Below, piece by piece: positions 37,470 through 50,044 of a stretch of 64,000 bases of DNA. Both the position numbers and the translations under genes were made by a program. Numbering within the stretch: the stretch's first letter is position 1; each line of letters begins with the position of its first letter. The notes beneath the pieces are model-generated. The model was not told the DNA's origin. It saw nothing but the letters and a program-made list of their open reading frames with translations, and did no database searches. The stretch spans positions 279,501 to 343,500 of the forward strand of contig JAUIRK010000022.1 in NCBI GenBank assembly GCA_030549495.1, read 5' to 3'. Source of the DNA: Nectonema munidae. Lineage: Eukaryota > Nematomorpha > Nectonematoida > Nectonematidae.

Positions 37470-39895
37470 AAATTGTAGTCTGAAGGCAATAAGTCTACTA
37501 GACACCCTGCGATGTTTATATGAAAAAAATGTGATTGATTCAGTGGCGCACATCCTTGAAATTATTGGAGGGGCGGACTTTCAAGCGTCTTCCAAAAAAG
37601 ACAACACATTTTTCTGAATTCCTACTCCTCTCTTGTCTATTCTATTTCATTCTTAATTAAGCTTAATGTAAACAATGAATGAGGACTTATATATAGCTCC
37701 TTCTTTCTCACTTCAAATAGATGCGCACCATCTCCAAATTATGTTTAGAAAAGGGGTAAAGATATCAATTAACAATAAAAAAATTAGAAATTTTCTAAAA
37801 AATAAAAATGTTTTATTGAGAAAAAAAACACATCCAAATTACATAACTCTTCTGAGGTAATTTCTACCAAAAATTTAAAACAGAACTAAAGTTAGAAAAC
37901 TTGGTATTAGAATTTTTACTTTCTTTTTAGTGTATAAGAATAAGTGAAAGTTTGTTAGACTCTCAAAAAAGGGTATAAAATAAAGATAAAATTGTGCAAA
38001 CAAAAATCAAACAATAAATCAAGATTGCATTACTTCATTTTTCTCAGCATCATTCAAAAATAGTTTAAAAGCTAAATTGGTGCAAGCTACAAAAAGTAAA
38101 ACAACTTTGAACATATTGCAATGATTTGCCTTTTATAACAACTTTTAAGGAAAAAAATCTATCAGAAAAAGTTATAGAGCTTTAACAAAAAATTAAAAAA
38201 TTTTACAGCATAACTTAAGTTTTTTGAATTCCTCATCGATACCAATTTGTTTATAGTTTTACATAAGCGGTACATCAGTGCCTTGTCAATGAAAATACAC
38301 CCACGGTACCTTTACCTTACCTTTTACTCAAAATTGAAAAATTTGCTATATATTAACATACGAGAGAAAGGAGACAAAATAAATTAATAAAGCAATTTTC
38401 ACTATTTTAAAATGAAACTGTCTGTTCTCAGAATAATTTCAAAATAATAGGAGGCATAAAAAATATAATAGTTTATTTGATATTTTCAAGTTTTTATAAG
38501 CGGCAAAAGCCAACGTTGAAGTAGCTAACCCTTATAGGGTGATTTGGTAACGCTTGTATTTTTTACATTTTGTAAGGAATCATAGTATACAAAAATTGGT
38601 AGTTTAATCACTTTTCATAAAATTATTTAAGTCTAAGAACACAAAATCATTAAAAAAAACTATTTAAACAAACATAAATCATAAAAATCATAGTATACGA
38701 GAACAAGAAAATCATTGTTTTTTGACTATTCCTGTCTACAAATAAAATTCTGACAGCTGTCATAAATAGATCAAGTACATTTTTAACAACTGAAACATTT
38801 TGTTTCGATATTATATTTTTATTATAATAATCAACAAATTTTCTTAAAAAAAAAGATTTAATTAATTATGTACAGTGTTACTTACAAAATTTAACAATCG
38901 AACATTATAAAAAATTTCTCTGCTCAAATATTAAACAAATAGAGTATTTTTGCTTTTAAACTGAATAGCTAGTCAAAATATTCACTCCCAAATTGTAATT
39001 GAAAAAAATTTATTGACTTGAAAAAATTTAAGTTTTCAAATGTTATAAAATGTAACAAGCGTAGTGATAAAGATTAAGTGACCTTTGTTGAAAAAAATTT
39101 TTTAACGCGAGCCTGACAATATTCATTGATATAAAATTGTAAAGATTGAAAACTATTTTTCTCTCATTTAAAAACAAATTTTCATTTTTGCAAAATGTGG
39201 AGTATTGATGGAACTAAATTTTTACCAAAAATCTGTGATTAATTTGAATAGCTGAACTTTGATATCATGAAAAAAGCTTCTGAAAATATTGAACTTATAT
39301 TTCGCTAAAAACTAGTTTCTAATGAGATAAAATAGAATTATTTTTAATTTAACTCTAAATATAAATTAGAGAAAAGCAGTGGCGTAGCCAGAAAAAAAGT
39401 TGATAGGGGGCACAATTTAAAAACTTGAGTAACATTATTTATACTTTCTTGATCCTTTCATTGGAGAAATTTTCGAAAACTGATATCGCATAAGGTGCAT
39501 GGGGGCGACTCCTCATGACCCAGCCTAGCTACGCCACCGGAGAGAAGAAAGATTGAATGAGAGAAGAGAGCTTGAGTGATGAGTTTTAGCAGAGAAAGCG
39601 GAAGAGAAAAACAAAGAAGGAGACAGAAAGAGAATCACGGTGACAGATGAGAAAATCTAGTGGATCAACATGTTTGCTCAAAAATACTACAAGGAGGCAC
39701 TGTGATAAATATTGCTTACTTATTGTGTGAAACAATGGATTATTATTATTATTATAGCTCTCACATCGTTTGTAAAATATTTTTGATAGGAATTTCAGAG
39801 CAGCGTGGCATGATGTTTGACTCGAAAGTCTGCATTCCCTCTTTTATTCTCTTATCTTACATTATCATATATTCGAATGATCATTACATCCTGTA
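37470..39895 (+). repeat. composite repeat R1, copy 3
   Basis: The longest uninterrupted copy. It collinearly matches copy 1 on both sides of the piggyBac. It keeps the internal segment 37554-37970 (absent from copy 1) but has lost the tRNA-like segment, near 38228. It ends close to CGAATGATCATTACA, which copy 1 shares at ~25290-25306. No protein domain is visible. Confidence 0.65.
39377..39539. repeat. hAT-type MITE inside R1 copy 3
   Basis: The left end CAGTGGCGTAGCCAG and the reversed right end CGGTGGCGTAGCTAGG match. Flanking GAGAAAAG and GAGAGAAG differ at one position, giving a credible 8-bp duplication. Confidence 0.7.
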
Positions 39896-40194
39896 ATGCG
39901 ACCATCATACATGTTTTATAAACAAGCAGCAACTCTTACTTGTAGAAAATTATTGTAGGAGGGGGGGGGGGGGGGGCGAAAATGACCTTCGCCCCCTGAA
40001 AACACATTGGGGGAGGGGGCCGAACGAAATTTCAAGTGCGAGTCGTCATATTTAATTTTTTAGGCATTAAAAAATGCACATTTACAAATTAGTAATGGAA
40101 AGCAATAAAAGAAAAAAATAGTACACAATCCAAAGACTAACTTATTTATTTTTAAATGTGATTTATTGGCAAATAACCCAATATGGGTGCAATA

Positions 40195-40297
40195 TTTAGA
40201 GAAAAACGATTCACTTAGTGTAACCTTCTCTACCCATATGGAATTTCTTCGCGGCACCGCGGACTCCAGTTTGAAAAGCAGTGAGTTAGAAGGTTGA
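40195..40297. repeat. hAT-type terminus
   Basis: The reversed sequence reads CACTGCTTTTCAAACTGGAG then GTCCGCGGTGCCGCG, a typical hAT end. The partner end was not found. Poly-G debris lies at 39959-40025. Confidence 0.4.
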
Positions 40298-40533
40298 TGC
40301 AATCAGAATTACAAACAAGGTAATTTGACTTCATAAAATCTGTGCAGTTGTGGTGGGATTGAGAGCTTACAGTGCAAGTATAATGTCGGATAATAATGGT
40401 GGTGTGTTCATTGGACAAAAATTCTTTTATAATGAAAGTTATAAGCCTAACCTAACTAATAGAATGCTTTTTTAAAGAACATAGCGATGGGAATCAATTT
40501 ATAAAAGAGAAACGAAAATATAAAATACTGAAT

Positions 40534-40539
40534 TTTATT
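40534..40539 (-). terminator. candidate polyadenylation signal of the HP1 gene
   Basis: AATAAA on the minus strand, about 110 bases past the HP1 stop codon. It is the nearest canonical signal downstream. Confidence 0.45.
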
Positions 40540-40650
40540 AATGTTGATATTGAAAGATGAAATTACAGAAAAGTAGAAGACAAAAATGGTACAAATAGAT
40601 TAGTGGATAGATCTACAAATTAAAAAGCTAAGGAGAAACGCTGCATGCGA

Positions 40651-41292
40651 TCAAGCAGCATACATGGACTGCTGCTGCATATTAGTACTAGTGACTAGAC
40701 CCTTCTTAGCAGAATCGCCCACATCGCTCAGTCCCTGCTCAGCTGCCTGGTGGTGCCAAGTGAGTCTTTCCTCGTAGAACTTGATGACGACCTGCGGAAA
40801 CCTGACATTCGCCTCCTTCGAGGGCACCAGCGTAGCTTCGTTTTTCTCGCTCCACTTCACCAAGAACATGAGTTGGTTGTCGACATGCGTAGCAGCTATG
40901 ATCCTCTCCGCATCCAAGTCATCTCGTATGCGGGAGTCATCAGTAATGCTGATGGAGTCATTGAGCTTGCGCTTCTTCTTGGCCAGGGAGTTGGGGCTTT
41001 GTCTGTTGGAGTAAGCTTCACTTTTGTAGGAGGAGGGTGTCATGGGAGTGATGCTCGGGCTCGACGACACATTAGATTCGTTCTTGCTCTTTTCGAAGTT
41101 GTTGATGAGTTCTTGGCAATCCAAATTTGATTCTGGCTCCCAAGTGTTATCTGAGTCGGGATAGTTTTCCCATTTTATCAGATATTCCACGACGCCTCCT
41201 CTAATTCTTTTGCCAACGACTGTTTCGACGTTGTACTCTTCCAGCTCGAAAAATTGTTCATCAAGGGGCTGCTTCTTAGACTTACCCATCAT
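40651..41292 (-). CDS. HP1: heterochromatin protein 1 (chromobox family)
   Basis: HP1 binds histone H3 methylated on Lys9 and dimerises to build heterochromatin. The 213-residue frame has no intron. The chromodomain spans ~19-70 and starts [13 protein letters not shown]. The methyl-lysine cage is present as Tyr20, Trp41 and Tyr44, where Phe is more usual at the third position. [10 protein letters not shown] follows as in all HP1s. A Ser-rich hinge with the basic cluster AKKKRK follows. The chromoshadow domain spans ~126-182 (AERIIAATH ... [21 protein letters not shown]); Trp179 matches the residue needed for partner binding. A 31-residue tail ends MYAA. The frame begins with two ATGs (MMGK). 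A splice acceptor in the 5' untranslated region at 41306 suggests an upstream noncoding exon. Its length and intact motifs argue for a working gene, not a retrocopy. Confidence 0.95.
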   Translation of the reverse strand: MMGKSKKQPLDEQFFELEEYNVETVVGKRIRGGVVEYLIKWENYPDSDNTWEPESNLDCQELINNFEKSKNESNVSSSPSITPMTPSSYKSEAYSNRQSPNSLAKKKRKLNDSISITDDSRIRDDLDAERIIAATHVDNQLMFLVKWSEKNEATLVPSKEANVRFPQVVIKFYEERLTWHHQAAEQGLSDVGDSAKKGLVTSTNMQQQSMYAA

Positions 41293-41320
41293 AAAATGTG
41301 TACTTCTAAAAAAATAAATA
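41293..41320 (-). promoter_or_regulatory. likely 5'-UTR splice acceptor of HP1
   Basis: Read on the minus strand, a run TATTTATTTTTTTAG ends 13 bases before the first ATG. It is an unusually good acceptor for this AT-rich DNA. It implies that transcription starts further right, perhaps in the GC-richer stretch at 41870-42230. Confidence 0.45.
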
Positions 41321-41869
41321 TTTTAGATCATGTAATAGCTATACCGAGTAAACGTTGCTTGCATATATTAAATATATTTGGTAATAGTTTAAAATGATTG
41401 AATATTAGCCAATCAGAACCGCGATTGTTGCGCAGTCCATTTAAATAAATAGTCAAATTTATTAAAGAAATGTTTAGAATAATGGGTTCAATTCCAGCTC
41501 AATTTGATTGATTAAAACAATAAATTATTAAATAGATTTATATCTATACAAAACTTTTAAAAAAGGATGAGTGTTTGGAGGCATTTTTATACAGCAAAGA
41601 TGCTTGTATTGACCTTACTTTAATAAAACTAAAATTTGCGAAATTTGGCTTACGACCTTAAAGTTAAGAAGTTTGGCATTTCAGCATAGTGCAACTATAA
41701 CAAGCGCCATTCAAGCGGACATTAATTTGAAAGTTCCTTAATAGTTGCACATCAAAAAATATTAAATAATGCAGGTGCTTGCTTATGTATGAAAAATAAG
41801 AAGACGAAGAGTAGCAAGAATTATTGCATCACTAAAGTCTATAATTAATTAATTAATTAAGTTGTTTTG

Positions 41870-42235
41870 TGACGTTCGCACCCATCCTTTCGGATATCGT
41901 GGCCCGCCCGGAATGCTGAGTCCAAGTCTAACTGGACTTTCCATCCCACTAAACACCTATCGGCCCTTGTTAAAAAAGAATAGCTATACCTTGTTATATA
42001 TATTATTTTACAAGAATTTATGTGACAATATATAAATACATCTGAGAGAACGATACAATCCTAACGCGAACGCTCCCAATTTGGGAAACAAACTTATTGT
42101 CTAGTGATAGCTTGATTACTAACCACGTAGAATGGCGTCGCTAGAGCACTACCTAACCGTAAAAACCTTTGAATTCTTCAGAGGAAGAAAACCAGGGTAA
42201 AAAACCGGCACGACGGAATGTATCTTGTTCCTAAA
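41870..42235. other. GC-richer unannotated stretch upstream of HP1
   Basis: Two blocks (41870-41965 and 42050-42220) stand out from the AT-rich background. The first contains the hairpin AGTCCAAGTCTAACTGGACT and a TATCCGAAAGGATG-type stem-loop when read on the minus strand. I see no protein and no RNA family that I can name. It may be the HP1 promoter and first exon, or part of a repeat. Confidence 0.35.
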
Positions 42236-43139
42236 TAAAAGAATATGATTATAAAAGGTATATGCTACAAAAATAGAAGCGTTTGAAGGCATGCAATATC
42301 TTATATATTATTAATAAATAATATTTGATACATGTTATAGGGGTTAAGAAAGATATACATAATTTAAGGCATGCTAGGTTAGGAACAATCTACCCCTGGA
42401 ATTTGACTCCATCCCTAAATGTCGTCCCTAGGATAGTCTATAATATTTGTATTGCATTTTATTAAACGATAATACAAATAAATTGTGCTGCCCGACATGA
42501 ACCCCCTCCCAGCCATGTATTGATGACGAACAAGAGAAACAGCGATTGTTCAACACTACTTATTGTTTATTTTTCAGTGTTTTCCTGGTTGAATCTTATC
42601 ACCATTTATCATAATGATGTAACACAAAGATTGAACTTTTGATATATTTACTATTCAGTGTATCTCTGTTAATTTAAAGTTTAAATAAACTATTTTGTTT
42701 TCTCATAAAATAAATTGTTTATTGTAAAAAGGGAACAGAAAAAAATCCTTATCTTTATTTAGGGATTAAATGGAAAGCTCAAAAACCTACTAGCTTTATG
42801 ATGCTTTCCTAATCCGACAAATAATAAGGTCCATTCACTATTTTTGTATCTCTTAATTTATAAATCCGAAAAATTTTGATTCCGACTACGACATACTTTT
42901 TTAATTCCATGCATATACGACTAACCTATATAGATTACTTTTTAATCCGACTTTTCAAAATTCTTAACATTTAATATTATAGATTTATTATTATTTAAAT
43001 TATTATTATATTTTTAGATTTATATTTTAATCTATAATTTTATTATAGATTCTATTATTATACTAAATACAAAAAAAAATGAGATTTGTATTAAAATAAT
43101 TTTTAGTTTACAAGCAAGTTTGTTGCTAGTATATTGCGC
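42236..43139. other. intergenic; probable 5' part of a decayed Tigger element
   Basis: Contains TAATCCGAC-type motifs near 42812 and 42951 that resemble the inner part of Tigger termini, but no clear inverted end. Otherwise AT-rich without genes. Confidence 0.35.
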
Positions 43140-43705
43140 TGCTTGTCATCCTAAGCTTGAATTGTCAAACATAGAACTAAAGTTTTTGATGCCTAATACT
43201 AGAGCTTATACTCAACCTATTGATGCAGGCATTATACGGACATAGTATTTTATCGTAAGCAAATTGTGAAACATTTTTTTGCGACAAATCCAGGATGAAA
43301 TGCCACAAAGTTTGAACATAAGACAAGCAATAAATTTTATATCTATAGCATGGAACAATCTTTCAGCTCAGACTATTGAAAATTGCTTTGGTCATGTGGA
43401 AATTTTTTCAAATAGATCCGACGTAGAAGTGAACAAAGGATATTCACCTCATCCAAAAGAAAGAGAAACGGTAGAAGATTTAGAAACTTTAATGCAACAG
43501 TTGCAAGGATCTTTTATGACAAGTAAAAATTATATAGAGTTAAAAATGAATTTGAAACAACAAGAAATTTAACAGGTGAAGATATATTTGAAATTGTTGC
43601 TCCAATCGAAGAAAGAAACGGTGGTAGTTCTTTTAATATTGGAAATGATGAATCAAACTCTGATACAGAGCCTCCGACATCTATTAAAGAAATGCGGTCT
43701 TAAGT
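43140..43705 (+). pseudogene. pogo/Tigger transposase fragment
   Basis: Near 43178-43245 the plus strand reads FLMPNTRAYTQPIDAGIIR, the LPPNTT-QPMDAGII block of the DDE_1 (pogo/Tigger/Jerky) transposases. 43279-43572 then reads NIRQAINFISIAWNNLSAQTI followed by ENCFGHVEI, matching the helix that usually follows. The catalytic N-terminal half and the CENP-B-like DNA-binding region are absent, and a stop separates the two blocks. A terminus-like TGTCGGATTAACC lies near 43956. Confidence 0.7.
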
Positions 43706-44400
43706 CAGCAATAAACTTTTCTGAAGAAAATTAAGATTTCTCCCAATTTTTAGACGTTTTATCTTTAATTTTAAATCAAATGAATAAAAAAAAGTGAAAA
43801 AAGAATGAAACAAGTTAGTATAGAGAAGTTTTTAGTATAAATTTCAATAAAATTTTCAATTGTTTAAAAATATATTTTTGTTTTGAAATTTTGAATGTAA
43901 AATTTTTTAATCCGACATTTCCTAATCCAACCTCATTAATTCTGTAACCATAGATGTCGGATTAACCAATCATTTAATTTGAGAGCAAATAACTGTTTTT
44001 TAGTACAACAATTTTTGGTTTTTGCTTTATAACAAAAGCCAGCAAGAAGCACATTACGGGTACGATTAACACTTGTACAAAAAACAAGAGGCATTTGAAG
44101 AATATTTAAAAGTTTTGTATTTTAAAAAAGAGCTGGTACAGTTTGATTTAGTAAAGTTTAAAAATGGTTAAGAAAGATGAAGCACACTAGTTGAGTTAAA
44201 GTAAAAACGCGCAGGGCTGAATCATAAAAACGCTTTTATTTGACATTCATGAAATTTGACATTTAAAAGCAATTCAAATTGCAACATAGCTTCTTGCTAC
44301 ATTCCTTATCTAATAAATAAAAGACAAGGTTTAATGAATTTTTTATAGACTAAAATTGCATAATTTAATTTTAGAGAATTAGTCTAAATAATTTACTTAA

Positions 44401-46260
44401 CCGGTATTACCCCAAAAAATTTATCATCATATTTCTCTCTTGGGTCCAAATAGACCCATAAAAAAAGAACTTAGCTTACTTTTATTAATGAAAAACATTA
44501 AGAGAAGCATTAGAAGTCAACAACAATTAGAGCAAACCTTGTTGTGGTGGGTTTTACAAACAAAATTTTCACAGATGCAACATTTTGAATCAAACATATT
44601 ATCTGATATTTCACATAAGTAACATCTACCTCTTTTTCTTTTCTCTCCACAAGTTTTTTCTGCTTCTTTACTTTTCTTTTCCACCATTATTTTTGCTGTC
44701 AAATTTCTGGGTATATTTTTTCTTTTTTCAATGTGTGGGTTCACAAGTTATTTTCCCAAAATATTTAAGAAAAGTCTTCTTTTATAAAGGACAGTCTTTG
44801 TAACTGTTCGTGATCTCTGTGAATAAAATGTAAGAATTTAATACAGATATGTCAATTATATTGTAAAAAACAGCCATAGTCCATCGATTCATTTTTCTGG
44901 AAACCGTGTAATAAGATACTTTTCGGTCAAAACAATCAACTCTTCCTTTTGTTTTGTTATAATCAATTATCATGTAGGGAAGTTTTTTAGGAGAGTCATC
45001 GATTTCTTTACCATGGTGATATGTACTTTGAAGTATCACATACTTATATTTCTTAGGCATATAAGAAAGCATTGAAACGTTTTTATGAAACAAAAACAAA
45101 GAGCTCTATATTGAGTTCTGTCTTTGGTAGAAGTAAAATTTTCAGGTATAGATGTTTTATTTTTTCGCATTGTTCCTATAGATGTGATGTTTTTTCAAGT
45201 AAATTTTTCAGCTAATGAAAATGAGGTAAGATAGTTATCGAATGTAATGTTATGTCCTTTGAGACCATTCGATAATTCTAATACGTTTTCAGCTAAGTTT
45301 TTTTCAATAGAGTCAAAATTTTTACCAGGATAAGGTTTTAGCCTCCAAACATAGAGTGTTTGAGCATCGCATATAGCCCAAAACTTTAAACCGTACTTCG
45401 CAGGTTTTTGAGGCATATATTGTCTGAATGGTGCTCTACCATAAAATCCTCTCAGTTGCTCATCAATTGTTGCGAAAAAGTTTAAATTATAAAGCTTTTC
45501 AAGAGTTTGGGACCAAATTTCTCAAAGGTTTCTACAAGCTGCAAACTTGTCTTTCTCTTTCCGTGCGTTTCTTGACTTGACTTCATCAAATCTCATTGTT
45601 GAGCAAAGTTCTTCAAAGCGATAGCGTGTCATTGTAGCGGCAAAAAAGGTCTACCATTTTCATTCCTCCATAAATTCTTAGTCGCTTCATTTTTTGATTT
45701 GTAAACTCCAAGAAGAATCAATAAACCAAAAAAAGCATTTAGTTCTACTAGTTCTAACTTTTTCCATTTGTCGCCATACTTTTCTCCTCCTTTTTGATTA
45801 GTTTTGGCCATAATTAAATTCAAAACAGAAAAAGAAAATAACAGAGATGATCATGACTTTCAGAAGAACTTTCTGAATTTGAACTATTTGAATCGCTATT
45901 TTTATAGACAATTCTTGATTTTGTAATGCGTAAAATATTAGCCATTTTAAAATCTAAACTGGAAAAACAAAACAATTTCTAAAAATATTTTACAAATAAA
46001 ATAATTTATTAAAATTTTTATTTTTAACACTTAATTTTTATATACAAAAATCTGGGTCCAAATGGACCCAAAGGGGAAATGTTTAATTTTTTTGTTTTGA
46101 GTAAAGTAATAGTTTTTCATACTTATAAATTTAAGGAACGTTGCTTTATGTTAAAAAAAACTAAATCTAAAGGTGGCTAAAAATTTCTTTATTAAAGCTC
46201 AAAGATAGAAGTTAATTAAATTTGACATGGGTCCAAATGGACCCGAAGCAGTAATATGGG
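44401..46260 (-). mobile_element. second piggyBac-family element with TTAA duplication
   Basis: TTAA at 44397-44400 and at 46261-46264. The ends are CCGGTATTACCCC and, reversed, CCCATATTACTGC (9 of 13 matching). The palindrome GGGTCCAAATGGACCC, or a one-base variant, occurs three times just inside the ends: near 44443, 46049 and 46229. Total 1860 bp, shorter than the 22.3-kb element. The two are different families. Confidence 0.8.
44517..45835 (-). pseudogene. piggyBac transposase of the second family, degraded
   Basis: Minus-strand pieces in order: LVELNAFFGLLILLGVYKS (piggyBac N-terminal region, ~45700-45760), TIDEQLRGFYGRAPF (first catalytic Asp, ~45435-45470), ITFDNYLTSFSLAEKF (second, ~45200-45250), DYNKTKGRVDCFDRKVSYY (third, ~44930-44985), and a C-terminal cysteine-rich domain with CYLCEISDNMFDSKCCIC. 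All landmarks survive but stops and frame changes separate them. The DDE triad and zinc-binding cysteines are intact, so the loss of function is recent to intermediate. Confidence 0.8.
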
Positions 46261-46497
46261 TTAAGTTTGCATACTTTATCAAAATATTGAGAAAAGAAAT
46301 GAAGATTATGGGGAAAATGAGTATTGATCATTAGGGTCAAATTACAAAATAAAAATTATAAATTTATAAGTTATCACATAAAAATTAAAAAAAATATGCA
46401 AAAAAGAGACAAAAGATTATAGGCTTATACAAAAAATATGAGCGGGTATGCGCTGGTTCAAGGAATATTTAAAGAAAAGGCGGGTACCGGTGGATTT

Positions 46498-46673
46498 AGG
46501 AGATTCAATGGTCAATAGGGTGTACCTCTCAGCTTAACAGTTGAAGGTCAGGGGTTCGATCCCCAAGGCTCCCAAATCTAAAAACAAATTTACAAAAATT
46601 GTGATTAACCATCTTAAGCATAATGTGAGCATATAGCCTAACGGCTGAAATTACTTGGATATCTACAAACAAC
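46498..46673 (+). repeat. tRNA-derived SINE, copy 1
   Basis: Contains GTACCTCTCAGCTTAACAG and a perfect B box GGTTCGATCCC (46553-46563) that closes with GGCTCCC, like the 3' acceptor strand of a tRNA. A non-tRNA body of about 100 bp follows, shared with the 52.2-kb copy, and the end is ACAAACAACC. Confidence 0.7.
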
Positions 46674-47527
46674 CGATGGATTTAAAAGGCCATTTAAAAA
46701 AATAAAGCGGGCTCAAGAAGATTCAAAGTCTGTGCAGTGCTGTTGAAACAAGTGAATAATAAAAAAATCATTCATAAAGTGAGGTATGAGAAAATAAAAA
46801 ATATACCATAATAAAATCAGAAAGTTGAACAAAGGAATAAAAACACACAGGCAAGTATAGAAGCTCACATGCAAAGAGTAGAGGAGCTGTTGTAAGCAAC
46901 ATTTGTTACTTTAATTTCAGATAAAGCTTGGATGCTTTTTTAACTTTTTAATAAAACCTAGAATATCACAGCTAACACATTTGAACCATCTTTATATTCT
47001 GAACTCGGGAAAATTCAGGATAAAAATCTGATTTACTTCTTTCACTTTTTACCTTTATTATTTGTATCGGGTTGTACTCGTAGGATAGTAATTAAATTAT
47101 GTTCATATTTTATAAACGTCCTGAACAAGAGGTATTCTAACTTCATTAATAAATATATGATACCTAAATGACATAGTGTTATTACACTTGGGTGAAAAGG
47201 TTCGCTTACTTGTTTCGATGTGTGTATTATTTCAAATATTGTTACACTGATATTTTAAAATTTTAATAGCTAAAAGCCTATTGATATATACTAAAATTAA
47301 TTATAAACTACCGTTCTCTGGAAAAAAAATATTTTTTTCCTTATTTTTAAATATTCTGGATTAATCAATGATTTGAAATAAAATAGTGTGAAAAAAATTA
47401 CAATCTTTTTCAATGTGAGCGGGCGAGAGCTATACAAATACAATGACCGTTAAAATTTAGGCTATAAAACATAGTTATACATCAACTTTATACATCATCA
47501 CATATCAGATCTTTAAAGTGGACTTTA

Positions 47528-47975
47528 AACTTTCCCATAATAATCCTCGCAAAATAAATAATCAAAATTCCAGAATTTATTCTTTCAAATTTTAAATGTT
47601 AAGTTAAAAAAATAAACAATAAACATGAAATTAATGGGATTTTGGAAATAGGTCTGATTATGATAATGAAATTTGGAGTTCGTTTCAGTAACAGGAAGTT
47701 TACAACTATTCAGGTTTGAATCTAATCATGATTAATATTTGTTTTTAATCATTACCATTGAAGAAAAAGCTTGTTCACATCTGTATGTACGATATATTTT
47801 TTTGTGCAAACTTACTTGTTTGTTGCAAATCTTCCCCAGACAAGAGTTTTTCTTCTTCAAAATCGCTAAATTGACTCTAGCAATAACTTTAATTATTCTG
47901 AATAGGGTATAAACTTGCATACATTTTCATATTGCTATTCCAAATGAGGAAAGGTACTTAGATCTCATTTTTCAT
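47528..47975 (-). pseudogene. hAT C-terminal fragment (GTF2IRD2-like), repeat pair member 1
   Basis: The minus strand reads YRCEQAFSSMVMIKNKY, the hAT dimerisation motif (compare YLCEKLFS-type motifs). The whole block is repeated at 60996-61465 with high similarity and the same orientation. The catalytic domain is absent. Confidence 0.6.
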
Positions 47976-50044
47976 ATAGATGTGACCCAATAGACAATTT
48001 CTGATAAACATTCGCGTGACGGATAAAAGCCTAATAACTGTAAATTTAATCAGGCATAGAATTAAATTTTAATTTTAGTTAAAGAAAATTTTATTATAAA
48101 TACTATATTAAAAGTCAAGCTAAGGAGACTGTTTACCTTTAATAAAAATTATGAGCAAAATAGTTTGAATTTTTTAAACTTTATATGATAGTTATATATA
48201 GTATTAATATTTGTTTAAGCTTGATTTTTTTTTATAAAATACAACTGATTCTAAAATATATCTTTTATTGATTTTTTGCATAATTAAAATTACATTTATC
48301 GGGGAGTTGTTTAGGAACCTTATAATTCATAGTAAATTATCCTTAAATAGATAAACGTTTTTTCCGATACTTACAATAGAACCATTAAGATAAAATAGGT
48401 ACCATAAATGATAAATTGACTTAAAATACTTTTATGAAAAAAGTTTACACATGCTAGAATAAAAGATTATTTTGATCATCTATTAAGCACATTATTTTAA
48501 TTTTTATATAGGTTTTTAACGCTATTTCCTTAACTTTTTGAAAGAGTTTAAATTTAAAAGATAACATAACAAACTACTGTTAAACCAGCTTTAACCACAA
48601 CACATCTATAAAAATTATTCTTTTTATGGGATAGCGCAATCAAATGTTAAAAAATAATTGATATAGAAAATATTTAAATTACATAGATTACAAAATTTTA
48701 TTATACTTTTACTTTATTAATTATTGGCAGTATTTGTAAATTTCTAGATATTATTTTATAATACACAAAATAAAAGAACTTCTTTTAGAAGAATTATTAA
48801 GTTTTAGTCTTTCTCGAAAATAAAATTATATAGTTCATTGGTAAAAAGAAAATTAGGATATTTAATATCGTTACAAAGAGTCTCAGTAAACCATGCAACT
48901 ACTGAAATTAAAAAAGAAAGTTTAAATTTTTATAAAAATTGGAAAAATATGACGAAACGCTTCTAAAAATGTTTCAAAATTCCCTCCCAAACATATAGTA
49001 TTCGTATTATTATTATTAGCATTGTTTTATTAATTTTTTAGTATTATTGTCTTCTTATTATTAGTACTAGTATTATATTATTGTTATTATTATTCCTATT
49101 TATTAGTATTGTTAGAATTTATATTTTAATAGAAAATAACAGGTAAAAAATTATCTCATTACTAAACCTTGCATCTAGAAATTACAAATTGGTTACCTTT
49201 TTCAAAGGAAAGTTTCTTTGAACAATGGAGGGAAAAAATCATACACAAAATATATTTTAATTTTATTTTACTTTTGTTTAATGAATTTATAATTTCAATA
49301 AAGTTTGTCTTCTTGTGGGATTTAGAGGATATAAAAAATTTTAATTTAATTTAATTGTTTAGCATTTTCCTTTTTAAATCTAACAATCTTGTGAATAAAT
49401 AAATACTCATATAGTCACGCTGTTCATCATTTGTTACCAAGTTGAAAAATTATTTAATGTCCAATTAATTCCGTTTCCTGCTATATACAAGTACACTAGC
49501 CATGGTATGGAGGCAATTGAGCAAAAATAATATTTTGAAAACTTTACTTGTATCTCTTTTACACTATATCTGTTGAACTCACGACAAAAGGAAGCGCTGT
49601 AATAGCAGTTATACCTTGATTTGTAATGTCCATTGGATAAGGGTATTTACAATATTTGTGATTTCTACTGTCCAAGTGAAACTGCGAAGAAAAGGCACAT
49701 CTCAGCGAGCAAGTAATATTGACACAGTTTGATCACATCCTTATTCAGAGGAGGATTAACTTGATACCACAGATGATATTACACCATCATCGCGTGTTCC
49801 TAATTTTGACAGTGAGAAAATGTTATTTTAGAATAAGTTTAATGTACTTCAATCTCCCTTCATTAAAACATTTATGCAAATGTGTATATACTTTCTTTTG
49901 TTGTAAAAAGTATTTTAATGGTTGAATACTAGCTACTTTTACCTTGATTTTATTTTGTTATATACCATTTTATATTAAATATTTGCATTTTATATATAGT
50001 TATGTTTATTTTTTGAATTTTGATATAAAATATATTTTTATTGA

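Noticed and set aside
40750-41130. 126-residue plus-strand frame opposite HP1
   Set aside because: It is the antisense shadow of the conserved HP1 frame.
41870-41965. HDV-like or hammerhead ribozyme
   Set aside because: The needed helix pairings and conserved core bases could not be found on either strand.
46498-46573. Candidate functional tRNA gene with a perfect B box
   Set aside because: The anticodon arm does not fold, the head continues into a repeated body, and a second copy at 52.2 kb has target duplications. It is a SINE.
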